This document shows positions 51,901 through 63,900 of a stretch of DNA of 64,000 nucleotides, piece by piece; positions within the stretch are counted from its first letter, which is position 1, and each line of letters begins with the position of its first letter. The position numbers were made by a program, and so were the translations under genes. The DNA is from an uncultured Planctomycetaceae bacterium (GTDB lineage: Bacteria > Planctomycetota > Planctomycetia > Pirellulales > Thermoguttaceae). The stretch lies in the NCBI GenBank assembly GCA_946408825.1, contig CAMJTU010000004.1, forward strand, positions 62,001 through 126,000. Direction: 5' to 3'. Below the pieces are notes generated by a model, which did not search any database, was not told the origin of the DNA, and worked only from the letters and a program-made list of their open reading frames with translations.

Positions 51901-54900
51901 CGCGTTGAACGTTCCGCCGTTGTAAACCGCGCCGCCGTTGTTCGCGACGTTGCCCGTGAAGTTCGCGCCCGTAAGCGTCGTCTTCGCGCCCACGCCGTTG
52001 TACAGCGCGCCGCCGTCGCCGTCCGCCTCGTTCGCCGAGAACGTTATCGCGACTTCGGAGTTGAACGTTCCGAGGTTGTAGATCGCGCCGCCGTCTTCCG
52101 TCGCAGAGTTGTTCGCGAAGTTCGACGTGGAGTCGACCACGACCGCAGACCGCGTCGAGTTGTAAATCGCGCCGCCGCGCGTCGCGCTGTTGCCCGTGAA
52201 GCTCGCGCCGTCAAGTTCGACCAAGTACGCCGCGTTCGTCGACGACGCGCTGTTGTAAACCGCGCCGCCAAAGCCCTGCGCCGTGTTGTTCGAGAACTCG
52301 GCGTTCGTCAGGACGAGTTCGCCGTAGTTGTCGATCGCGCCCGCGTCGTGCGACGCCGTGTTGCCGGCAAACGTCACGTCCGCCAGTCTCGCGGAGCCTT
52401 GGTAGTTGACGATCGCGCCGCCGTATTGCGAGGAGTTGCCGCTGAAGTTCGCGTCTGTGACTTCAAGCGTTCCGGCGTTGTAAATCGCGCCCGCGCGCTC
52501 TGTCGCGACGTTGCTCGCGAATTCGGCGTCGCTAATCGTCGCCGAACCTTCGTTGTAAATCGCCGCGCCCGCGTCGCTCGCCTTATTGCCCGCGAAGTTC
52601 GCGGAACTCAGGACGATCGTGCCGACGTTCTCGATCGCGCCGCCCGTTTCGGCGGAGTTGTTCGTGAAGGAGACGTTCGCGGCGTCAAGCGTCGCGCCGT
52701 CCGCGTTGTAAATCGCGCCGCCGTTCGTCGCGTTGTTCGCCGTGAACGCCATGTTCGTGAGAACGAGGTTCGTCGCCGCGTTGTAAATCGCCGCGCCCTT
52801 GTCGGCGGCGCCGTTGGCGACCGTCAGACCGCGAATAACGATCTCGTCGCCGTGCGCGACCATGAAGGCGCGTCCGCCGTTCGCGTCGATCGTGATATTC
52901 GTATCGTCGCCGGCAATCTCCATGTTGCGGTCGACCGTAAGCTCGCCGCCGACCAGCGTAATCGTGGAGCCATGGACGTTCGACGCGAACGTGATCGTCG
53001 AGCCGAGCGTTTCGGAGAGCAGCGCGGAATGATCGCCGTCGAAGGTCAACGTGCTGCCGGAGACCAACGGGTACGCGACGTTCGCCTGGAGCGCGACGGT
53101 CTCGCCGTCCGCGTTGACAAACGTGATCGCGCCGTCCGCGTAGGTCGCGACGGTTCCGTCGACCACGCCAAGCTCTTCATACGCCGCAAGCGTGAACGTA
53201 TCGCCGTTCGCAAGAGGTCGCGTCGCCGTAATCGTGGACTCGCCCGTCTCGCTCACGCGTCCGATCGCTTCGCGGAGCGACGTGACGCCGTCGTAGCTGT
53301 TGACGACGTCGTCCGCCGTCGTGACGACCAGGCTCGGACGTTCCGCAACGGAGAAGCCCGTCGTGAAGACGTTGTTGTTTTCGTTCGTCTCCGTGATCGC
53401 GTCGCCGGAATCGACCGTGAACGTAACGACATACTGACCCGCGTCGAAGACGCCGAGGTTCCACATGTCGGACACGACTTGGCGAGGCGCAAGCTCCTGA
53501 CCCTGCGGCAGGAAGCCGTTGACCTCTTCGCCGTACGTCCTCGAGTAGGTCTTTTCAGACCCTTCGACGACGTCGCCCTTCTCGTCAAGTTTCGCGACCG
53601 TGATCGTGTAATTGAAGGAGTTGAAGACCGTCGTCTGACCGTAGTTGCCAAACGCGTAGTCGAAGCAGACGTCCCAGCCTTCGGCGAATTCGCCCGTGGG
53701 ATCGCCGTCGATCGTCGTGAACCATCCGGAAAGCGCAGGACGCGTCGTCGGGAAGGTCAGATCGGGAGCGACGACTCGCTGGTACTCGACCGCGCCCATG
53801 TCGACCGCGAAGATCACGCCGTCCTTTTCAACGCCGACGATTCTCGTCGCGCCGTTGACGTCCTTCGTAATCGCGGAGCCGTCTGCGTAAACCGCAAGCT
53901 CGTTCGAGCCCGTGTTGATCGCCGGCGACGTGACGTTAAGCGCGTAGTTCGACGCGAATTTCGGATTGACCGGCGCGTCCGTCGTGCCGACGAACGACTT
54001 CGTCGCGGTCAGCGCGCCTTCCGTAACGACGTCCTCGCCGTTGCCGACAAGGCTGTTCGTCGCGGTCGCGGTCGCGCCGGAAACGAGCGCGATATCGACG
54101 CCGCCGTTCGTCGCTTTGTTCGTCGCGACGATCGTGTTGGCGAGAGAAACCGTCGCGTTTTCCGCGTAGACGCCGCCGCCGACTTGCGCCGTGTTCTTCG
54201 CAATCGTGTCGTTCACGAGGCTGATCGAAGCGGAGCCTTCGGAACCCGCGTACGCGTAAACCGCGCCGCCGCTCGTCGCTTTGTTCTCGACGAGCTTCGA
54301 GTTCGTGATCGTGACCGCGCCGGAATTACGCGCGATCGAGAGCGCGACCGCGCCGCCGTTGCGCGCCGCCGTGTTCTTCTCGAAGACCGCGTTCGCAATC
54401 GTCGCGTTCGAGTTCAGGACGAAGACCGCGCCGCCGTTCAGACCCGATTCGTTCTCCGTAAAGGTCGTGCCGTCGATCGTCAGCGCGCCGACCGAGTAGA
54501 TCGCGCCGCCGAAGAACGCCGCTTTGTCGCCTTCGAACTTGCCGCCGTTCACGTTCAGAGCGCCGGTGCTGTAGATCGCGCCGCCAAGACCTTCGCGGAG
54601 AATCTTGTCAGAATCGACCGAGCCGTCGCTGATCGCTTCGTTGGAGACGAAGTTGACGTCCTTAAGCGTGAGCGTTCCGTAGTTGCCGATCGCGCCGCCC
54701 GTGATCGCCGCGCCGTTCGCCAGCGTCAGCGTCGAAATCGTCGCGTTGACGTTCGCGTTGACCACGAAGATTCGAGACTGACCGTCGGCGTCGATCGTGA
54801 TATTACCTTCGTTAAAGGCGTTGATCGTCATGTCTTTGGCGATCGTGATCTCAGAGCCGTCGAGCGTGATCATCGTCGGATTGTCAACCAGAGCGTCGAC

Positions 54901-57900
54901 GAACACGATCTCGTTGTCGGTATAACGGGTAATAATCGTCGAACCGTCTTCGTTGAAGGTTACGCTGTCGCCGTCATGGAGATCGACGGAACCGACGATC
55001 GTTCTCTGGGCGACGCCCATCGCAAGCGTTCCGTCGATCGTGTCGATCGTCGCGCCTTCGACGAACGGAATCACGGCGCCGTCGCCGCCTTCATTAACGA
55101 ACGCAGAGCCGACGTAAGTCAGGTTCGCGTCGCCGACGACGAACTCGCCGCCTGCAGGCAGGAAGTAGTGTGAACCGCTTTCCGCGACGATCGCGCCATT
55201 CTTGAAGGTTCCGGCGATTCCGGCCGCCGGGCACGAAACCGCGTCGCCGTCTTTGATCACAACCGCGACGCCGTCGGCGTCGGTCGCGACGAACTGACGA
55301 TACGTGATCTTTTCCGTTCTGTAGAGGATCGACTCAGGCGTAAGGTCTTCAAGGAGCGTCTGCGAGCCGTCGGGCGCGACGACGACGTCGACGTAAACGC
55401 CGAGGTCGGTGTCGGAGTAAGGCTCGCCGATGTTGTCGAGGTACTCGATCTTGGATTCCGGCTTGACGACGTACTGCGAGCCGTCGGCGGTCGTAATCGT
55501 GAGCGAGTACGAGGAACTCGTTCTCGCGTAAGGCTCGACCGTTCCGTCGGGATACGTGAAGGTCGCGGTCTTCGCGTCGTAGGTCACGTATGTGTTGCGG
55601 TAGTTGAAGGAATCGCCGTCTTTGAGTTCCGTTTCGACGTCGTTAAGGGTCGCGACGTTGTAGTCGACCGTCGCGACGCCGTCGTTCACCGAGACAATGT
55701 TCATGTCCTTGTCGACATACGTCTCCAACCCCACGAGGACGCGGTAGGAGTACGAGACCGGACCCGCGTAAACTTCGACCGCCTCGCGGAGCGTGACCTC
55801 GTCGTCGAGAGGATTGTACGGACCGTCGGCGTTCGTCGTAACGACCGTGCACGGAATCTCGTGAACTTCGAAGCTCGTCGTGTAGACGTTGTTCGGTTCC
55901 GCTTCGGAGCCGTCTTCTTCGCCGTATTCCACGACTTCGTTGTTGACGTCGAGCGTGATCGTCAGCGTATAGACGCCGACCGGCAGTTCGCCGAGGTTCT
56001 GACGCGCGTAGGAGACCGCGTCGCCCGCGCTAATCCAGTTTTCCTCGTCGAGCCAATCGAAGTACAGCGAGCCTGCGACGTAACGGTAGGTGATCGTCTG
56101 GTTGTAGGCGGAGCCGTCGGCCTTCACGCCGTCGATCGTGAACGCGACGTCAAACTTGTCCGTCACGGACAGGTCGCCGTTGTTCAGGATCGAGAAGTCG
56201 AGGATGACGTCCTCGCCATAGTAGTAGTAATCGACGTCGACGCCGTTGAACGCGCCGTACCAGAAGTTGACCGGGCTGTCGGAGAACATGAGGTCCGCCG
56301 CCGCGACCGTCTGGGACTCGAACGCGCCGAGGTCGATCGCGTAAACTTCGCCGCCGATCGCAAGCCCGACGTAGCGCGCGTTGCCCGCAAGGTCGTATTC
56401 GCCGACTTTCGTCGCGAGTTCGTTAGAACCGCCGTTGACCGCCGGAGAGTTCGCCTTGAGCGTGTAGTCGCCGTTCGCCGCGTCGTTGAAGAGCGGATCC
56501 GTTCCGATGAAGGAACGATAATCGGAGACGAGCCAATCTTGACCGAACGCCTTCTCGCCGGTCGAGGTCGCGTTCTGGAGCAGCGAGGAGCGCAGCGTAA
56601 TCGTCGCCGACTTCGCCGCGTAAATATCGACGCCCTGTCCTTCTTCGCCGACCGCGTTGCCCGCGATCACGCTGTTGTCGATCGTCGCGCTCTTCTCAAC
56701 ATAGAGACCGCCGCCGTTCGCCGCGCTGTTGCCCGCGACCGTAACGTTCACAAGGGCAAGCTTGGTCGCGTAAATCGCGCCTGCGGCGCCCGCCGCTTTG
56801 TTGTTCGCGACAAGCGAGTTGACGAGCTCGAGGAAGTTCGCGCGAATCGCGCCGACGTCGCCGCCCGCCGTGTTGCCGGTGATCGTCGCGTTCTTAAGAA
56901 GCGCCGAACCGCCCACGCTGACCGCGCCGACGTTGCCGCCCGCCGTGTTGCCGGTAATCGTCGCGGCGCCGGAGACGGAGAAGTCGCCCGACGTACGGAT
57001 CGCGCCGCCGTCCCCTAGCGCCTCGTTGCCGGAAATCGTCGCGTTTCCGTTAATCGTGAACGCGCCCTTGACAAACGCCGCGCCGTAGTTCGCGCCGACA
57101 TGCATCGTCTCGCTCGTCGCCGTCGTTTCTTCGGAAACGAGATTACCTTCCTCGTCGTACGTGCGCGTCGTCGTCGTCGTTTCGACCGTGACCGCGCCGT
57201 TCGCCTTGTTGCCGGTAAGCGTAAGCTCGCCCGTCGTCAACGCGCCGTTGACGTAGACCGCGCCGCCCTGAGCGGCCGTGTTGTCCGCGAAGTTCGCCGC
57301 GCCCGTGATCGTCGCGTCGCCCTTATCGACATACAGCGCGCCCGCCTTGCCGGAGACCGTCGTCGTCGTGACGACCGTCGTGACGTTTCCGTCTTCCGTC
57401 GTCTCCGTCGAGACCTTCGCGACCGTCGCCGCCTTGTTGCCCGTCGCTTCAACCGAACCGTTGACCGTGAACGATTCCTTCGCGAAGATCGCGCCGTAAT
57501 TCGCGCCCGCTTCGTTGTTGGAAATCACAACCGTCGCGGGTTCGTCTTCCGTGCCGATCAGGATCGTCGTCGCGCGAATCGCGCCGACTTCGCCGCCCGC
57601 CTTGTTGTCGGCAATCGTCGCGGAACCGCCGACGACGGCGTCGCCGCCGACGAATCCTGCGCCGTAGGAAGCCCCCGCCGTATTGCCGGTAATCGTCGCG
57701 GAGCCGGCGACGTCGAGGGCGCCGGTCAATCTAAACGCGCCGTAGGAGGTCGCCGCAGTGTTGTTCGTCACGACGAAGGCGCCGCCGACCGTGGCGTTCG
57801 CCGCCGAAGCCGCGCCGTAACCCGCGTCGGCCGTGTTCGTGTCGAACGTCGCGTCGCCCGTGACGTCGAGATCGCCGGTCAGTCTGATCGCGCCGTAGGA

Positions 57901-60900
57901 GCCGCTCGCGGAGTTGTTCGTCGCCGTCAACGCGCCGCCGACGGTAGCGTTCGCCGCCGTCAACGCGCCGATCGAGGCGCCGGCCGTGTTCGCGTCGAAC
58001 GTCGCGTCGCCCGTGACGTTGAGATCGCCGGTCAGTCTGATCGCGCCGGTTTCGCCCGCGGCGGAGTTGCCGCGCGCGACAAGCGCGCCGTCGACCGTCA
58101 TGGAATCGCCATAAACGGCGCCGACAGAGGCGAGCGCCGAGTTGCTCGTAATCGTCGCGTTTCCGTTGACGGTAATCGCGCCCTTGACGTACGCCGCGCC
58201 GTAGCTCGCGCTAGTATGCTTCGTCTCGCTCGTCGTCGTCGTCTCTTCAGAGACCAACTCGCCGTTCTCGTCATACGTGCGCGTCGTGACCGCCGTATCG
58301 ACGGTAACCGAGCCGGTCGCCTTGTTGTTCGACAGCGTCAGTTCGCCCGTCGTCAACGCGCCGCCGACGTAGACCGCGCCGTAGGCCGAAGCTTCGTTGT
58401 TCGAGAAGTTCGCCGCGCCGGTAATCGTCGCGTCGCCTTCCTTAACGTACAGGGCGCCGGCGCCGCCGGAGTACGTCGTCGTCGTGACGACCGTCTTGAC
58501 GTTTCCGTCTTCCGTCGTCTCCGTCGTGACCTTCGCGACCGTCGCAGCCTTGTTGCCCGTCGCTTCGACGGAGCCGTTGACCGTGAAGGACTCGACGGCA
58601 TAAATCGCGCCGTAGCTCGTGCCGGCTTCGTTATCGGCGATTACGACCGTCGCGGGCTCTTCTTCCGTTCCGATCTGGAACGACTTCGCGGAGATCGCGC
58701 CGTAGGCGCCCGCCGCCTTATTATTCGAAATCGTCGCGTCGCCCTTGATCGTGACGGCGCCAGAGACAAGACCTGCGCCATAGTACGATCCCGAAGCGTT
58801 GCCGGTAATCGTCGCGTCGCCGCCGACCTCGAGCTCGCTCGCCTTGAACGCGCCGTAGTAGCCCGCCGCCGCGTTGTTCGTCGCCGTGAACGCGCCGCCG
58901 ACCGTAACGGTCGTCGCTTCCAAAGCGCCCGTTCGACCTTCCGTCGACTTGTTCGCGTCGAACGTCGCGTCGCCCGTGACGTTGAGAGCGCCAGTCAGTT
59001 TAAACGCGCCGTTATCGCCGACGGCGGAGTTGTTCGTGACCGTGAGCGCGCCGCCGACCGTCGCTGACGTCGCCGACATAGCGCCGACTTTGCCGCCCGC
59101 CGTGTTCTTATCGAACGTCGCGTCGCCGTCGGTCTTAAGATCGCCGGTCAGTTTGATCGCGCCGAAGTCGCCAGCCGCCGTGTTGTTGGAAACCGTCAAC
59201 GCGCCGCCGACAAGTTCGCCGTCCTCGTTCGTCGTTCCGACGACCGTGAGAGAAACCGCCTGAACCGCGCCGACAGCGTCGAGCGCCGAGTTGTTCGTAA
59301 TCGTCGCGTTTCCGTTGACCGTGACCGCGCCCTTAACGTACGCCGCGCCGTAATTCGCGCCGACGTGAGTCGTTTCGCTCGTCGTCGTCGTTTCTTCGGA
59401 AACGAGGTTACCTTCTTCGTCGTACGTGCGCGTCGTCGTCGCCGTTTCTACCGTGACCGCGCCGTTCGCCTTGTTGTTGTTAAGCGTAAGCTCGCCAGTC
59501 GTCAGCTTGCCGCCGACGTAGACCGCGCCAGCTTCCGCCGCTTCATTATCCGAGAAGTTCGCCGCGCCCGTGATCGTCGCGTCGCCAATCCCGACAAACA
59601 GCGCGCCCGCCTTGCCGGAGACCGTCGTCGTCGTAACGACCGTCGTGACGTTTCCGTCTTCCGTCGTCTCCGTCGTGACCGTCGCGCGCGTCGCCGCTTT
59701 ATTGTTCGTCGCTTCGACGGAGCCGTTCACCGTGAAGGAATCGCCCACGTAGATCGCGCCGTAATTCGAACCGGCTTCGTTGCCGCTAATCACGACCGTG
59801 ACAGGCTCCTCGCCCGTACCGATCAGGAGCGAATTCGCCAAAATCGCGCCGACTTCGCCGTCTGCCTTATTGTTCGTAATCGTCGCGTCGCCGCCAATCG
59901 TAACGTCGCCCGCAAGGATCGCGCCAACGTCGGCGCCCGCCGCGTTCTCCGTGATCGTCGCAGAACCGTCGATCGTCAAGTCGCCGCCGACCCCGATCGC
60001 GCCGACGCCGTCCGTCGCCGTGTTCTTCGAGATCGTCGCGTTTCCAGAGATCATGACGTCTTCCCCGACAAAACCCGCGCCGTAGTACGCGCCCGACGTG
60101 TTGCCCGTGATCGTCGCGTCGCCGCCGACCGAAAGGGCGCCCGACAAATCGAACGCGCCGTAATCGTCCGTCGAAGAGTTGTTCGTCGCCGTGAACGCGC
60201 CGCCAATCGTCGCGTTGACCGCGCCGAGCGCGCCGACGGAACCGCCTGCAACGTTCGAGTCGAACGTCGCGGAACCGTCGACCTTAAGGTCGCCGTCGAG
60301 CTTAATCGCGCCGAAATCGCTGATCGCGGAGTTCGCGTTGACGAGGAGATCGCCGCCAACGACCGTCAACGAACCCGCTTCGACCGCGCCGACGCCGCCC
60401 TGCGCCGAGTTGTTCGTAATCGTCGCGTTTCCGTTGACCGTGACCGCGCCCTTAACGTACGCCGCGCCGTAATTCGCGCCGACGTGAGTCGTTTCGCTCG
60501 TCGTCGTCGTTTCTTCGGAAACGAGGTTACCTTCTTCGTCGTACGTGCGCGTCGTCGTCGCCGTTTCTACCGTGACCGCGCCGTTCGCCTTGTTGTTGTT
60601 AAGCGTAAGCTCGCCCGTCGTCAACTTGCCGCCGACGTAAACCGCGCCGGCTTCCGCAGCCGTGTTGTCCGAGAAGTTTGCCGCGCCCGTAATCGTCGCG
60701 TCGCCCTTCTCGACATACAGCGCGCCCGCCTTGCCGGAGACTGTCGTCGTCGTGACGACCGTCGTGACGTTTCCGTCTTCCGTCGTCTCCGACGTGACCG
60801 TCGCGCGCGTCGCCGCCTTATTGTTCGTCGCTTCGACGGAGCCGTTCACTGTGAAGGAGTTGGTCACGTAGATCGCGCCGTAGTCCGCGCCGGCTTCGTT

Positions 60901-63900
60901 GCCGCTGATCACGACCGCGACAGGCTCCTCGCCCGTTCCGATCAGGATCGAATCCGCAATGATCGCGCCGACGTCGCCGCCCGCCGTGTTCTTCGTAATC
61001 GTCGCGTCGCCGCCAATCGTCACGTCGCCTGCGGCGATCGCGCCGAAGTCGGAGCCTGCCGCGTTCTCCGTGATCGTCGCGGAGCCGTTAATCGTCACGT
61101 CGCCGCCGACCGCTAACGCGCCGACGTTGTCCGTCGCCGTGTTCTTCGAGATCGTCGCGTTTCCGCCGACCGTAACGTCTTCTCCGACGTAGCCCGCGCC
61201 GTAGTTCGCGCCCGCCGTGTTGCCGGTAATCGTCGCGTCGCTCGCGACGTTCAGAGCGCCGCTCAGTTTGAACGCGCCGTAGTCGCCGGTCGCTTCGTTG
61301 TTCGTCGCCGTGAACGCGCCGCCGATCGTCGCGTTGACCGCGCCGAGCGCGCCGACCGCGCCGCCCGTCCCGTTCTGATCAAACGTCGCGTCGCCGCCAG
61401 TCTTAAGATCGCCTGTCAGCTTGAACGCGCCGAAGTCGCCCTTCGCTCCGTTGTTCGTAACCGTCAAGGCGCCGCCAACCGTAGCGTTTACGGCTTCGAG
61501 CGCGCCGACCGTTCCGACCGCGCCGTTGTCGTCGAACGTCGCGTCGCCGTCGGTCTTGAGATTTCCGTTCAACTTAATCGCGCCGTAATCGCCGACCGCG
61601 CTGTTCGCGTTGACGAGGAGAGCGCCGCCGACAAGCTCGCCTTCTTCGTTCGTCGCGCCGACGACCGTGAGAGAGGCAGCTTCCATCGCGCCGACGTTTC
61701 CTTGCGCCTTGTTGTTCGTAAACGTCGCGTTTCCGTTGACCGTGACCGCGCCCTTGACGTACGCCGCGCCGTAGTTCGCGCCGTCGTACGACGTCTTGGA
61801 CGTGGTCGTCGTTTCCTCGGAAACAAGCGCGCCGTCTGCGTCGTAGGTTCTAACGACGACGACCGTCTCGACCGTAACCTCGCCGTTCGCCTTATTGTTC
61901 GAGAACGTCAGGTCGCCCGTCTTCAGCTCGCCGCCGACGTAGACCGCGCCCGCGCTCGACGCCGTGTTGTTCGTGAAGCTCGCCGCGCCCGTAACCGTCG
62001 CGTCGCCCTCCTTAACATAGAGCGCGCCGCCGACGCCGGTAATCGTCGTCGTCGTGGTGGTCGTCGTCGTAACGACGGTTCCGTCCGCGCTCGTTTCAAC
62101 TGTCGTGTCGACCTCAACGACCGGCTGCGTCGCCGCTTCGTTCCCGTACGCGTTGACGGAACCGTTGACCGTGAAGCCGTTTTCCGCGTAGATTGCGCCG
62201 TAGTTCGCGCCCGCCTTGTTGCTGGAAATCTCGACCGCGACAGGCTCCTCGCCCGTTCCAATCAGAACCGTCTTCGCGGCGACCGCGCCGACGTCTCCGC
62301 CCGCCTTATTGCCGGTAATCGTCGCGCCGCCGCCAATCGTAAGTTCGTCCGCCGCCAGCGCGCCGACGGAGCCGCCCGCTTCGTTGTTCGTAATCGTCGC
62401 GGAACCGCCGATTGTCGTCGCCGCCGCCGAGAAGAGCGCGCCGACCGAATCGCCAGCCTTATTCTTATCGATCAGAGCGTCGCCGTCGATCGCGATGGAA
62501 TCAGCTTCGACAGCGCCGTACGAACCGGTCGTCGCGACGTTGTTCGTAATCGTCGCGGAACCGCCAATCTTAAGCGCGCCGTCGACAAGACCCGCGCCGT
62601 AAGAGCCGTTCGCCGTGTTCGCGTCGATCGTCGCGTCTCCCGTGACGACGGCGTCGCCGTCAATCTTGAACGCGCCGAAATCGCCAGACGCCGTGTTGCC
62701 CGTCGCCGTCAACGCCCCGCCGACCGTAAGATCGTCGGAAAGATAAATTGCGCCGAAGAATTCGCCGGCGGAGTTGTTCGTCGCCGTAAGCGAGCCGCCG
62801 ATCGTCGCGGAACCCGCGTCGAGCGCGCCGGAATCGCCGCCCGCCGTGTTCGCGTCAAACGTCGCGTCGCCCGTGACCGTGAGATTGTTCAAGACGCGGA
62901 ACGCGCCGAAATCGGTTCCCGCCGTGTTGCGACTCGCGACAAGGGCGCCGCCGACAGAAACGTTCGAGGCGTGAAGCGCGCCGATCTTGCCGACTGCGGC
63001 GTTATCGGTAAACGTCGCGTTACCGTCGGTTTCAAGGTTGCCGCTAAGTTCGATTGCGCCGTAATCGCCGCCCGCCTTATTGCCGACGACGGTCAGAGCG
63101 CCGCCGACCAGCGCGCCTTCTTCGTTCGTTTGACCGACGACCTTGATCGAACGCGCCGCGATCGCGCCGACGGAACCGAGCGCCTCGTTGTCCGAAATCG
63201 TCGCGTTTCCATTGACGGTAATCGCGCCCTTGACGTACGCCGCGCCGTTGTCGCCGCCGGCGAAGTTCGACGTGACCGTCAGATCGCCGCCGACGCTCAT
63301 GTTCTTCGCGATGAGCGCGCCGACGTCGTTACCCGCCTTGTTGCCGGTAATTTCCGCCGCGCCGCCGACCGTAACGCCGCCGCCGACATAAGCCGCGCCG
63401 TAATCCGCGCCGACCGATTCCGTTTCCGTCGTGTTTTCAATCGTCTCTTCCGACGCGACGGAGCCGTCTTCCGCGTAAGTAACCGCGACGACGGTCGTTT
63501 CGACGGTCTCGCGTCCGTTCGCTTCGTTCGCGTTGAGCGTCAGTTTGCCGCCGACGTTAAGATCGCCGGAGACGTAGATCGCGCCGTTTTGAGACGCGAC
63601 GTTGTCGGAAAGCGTCGCGTCGCCGGAAATCTTCGCGGAGCCGGCGTCGACGTGAATCGCCGCCGTGCGTCCGTAGACGGTCGTCGTCTTGACCGTCTTG
63701 ACGAGCTTTCTGCCCGACTCGTCCGTCTCTTCCGAGGTCGTCACGACGACCTGAGGAACCGCGCCCGCGACGTTGCCCGTCGCGACAAGCGCGCCAAAGA
63801 CGGCGAGATCGCCCGACGCGAGGAAGATCGCGCCGTAGTCCGCGCCGGACTGGTTGCCCGTTACGGTAAGGTTCGCGGGAGCGCTTTCGGAACCGACGGT

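Noticed and set aside
49132..55173. A 2,013-codon plus-strand open frame opposite the giant surface gene, plus several others on that strand up to 63400
   Set aside because: Arg/Asp/Val-rich composition with no domain pattern, exactly antisense to the real repeat gene; it is the GC-rich codon shadow of the giant protein.
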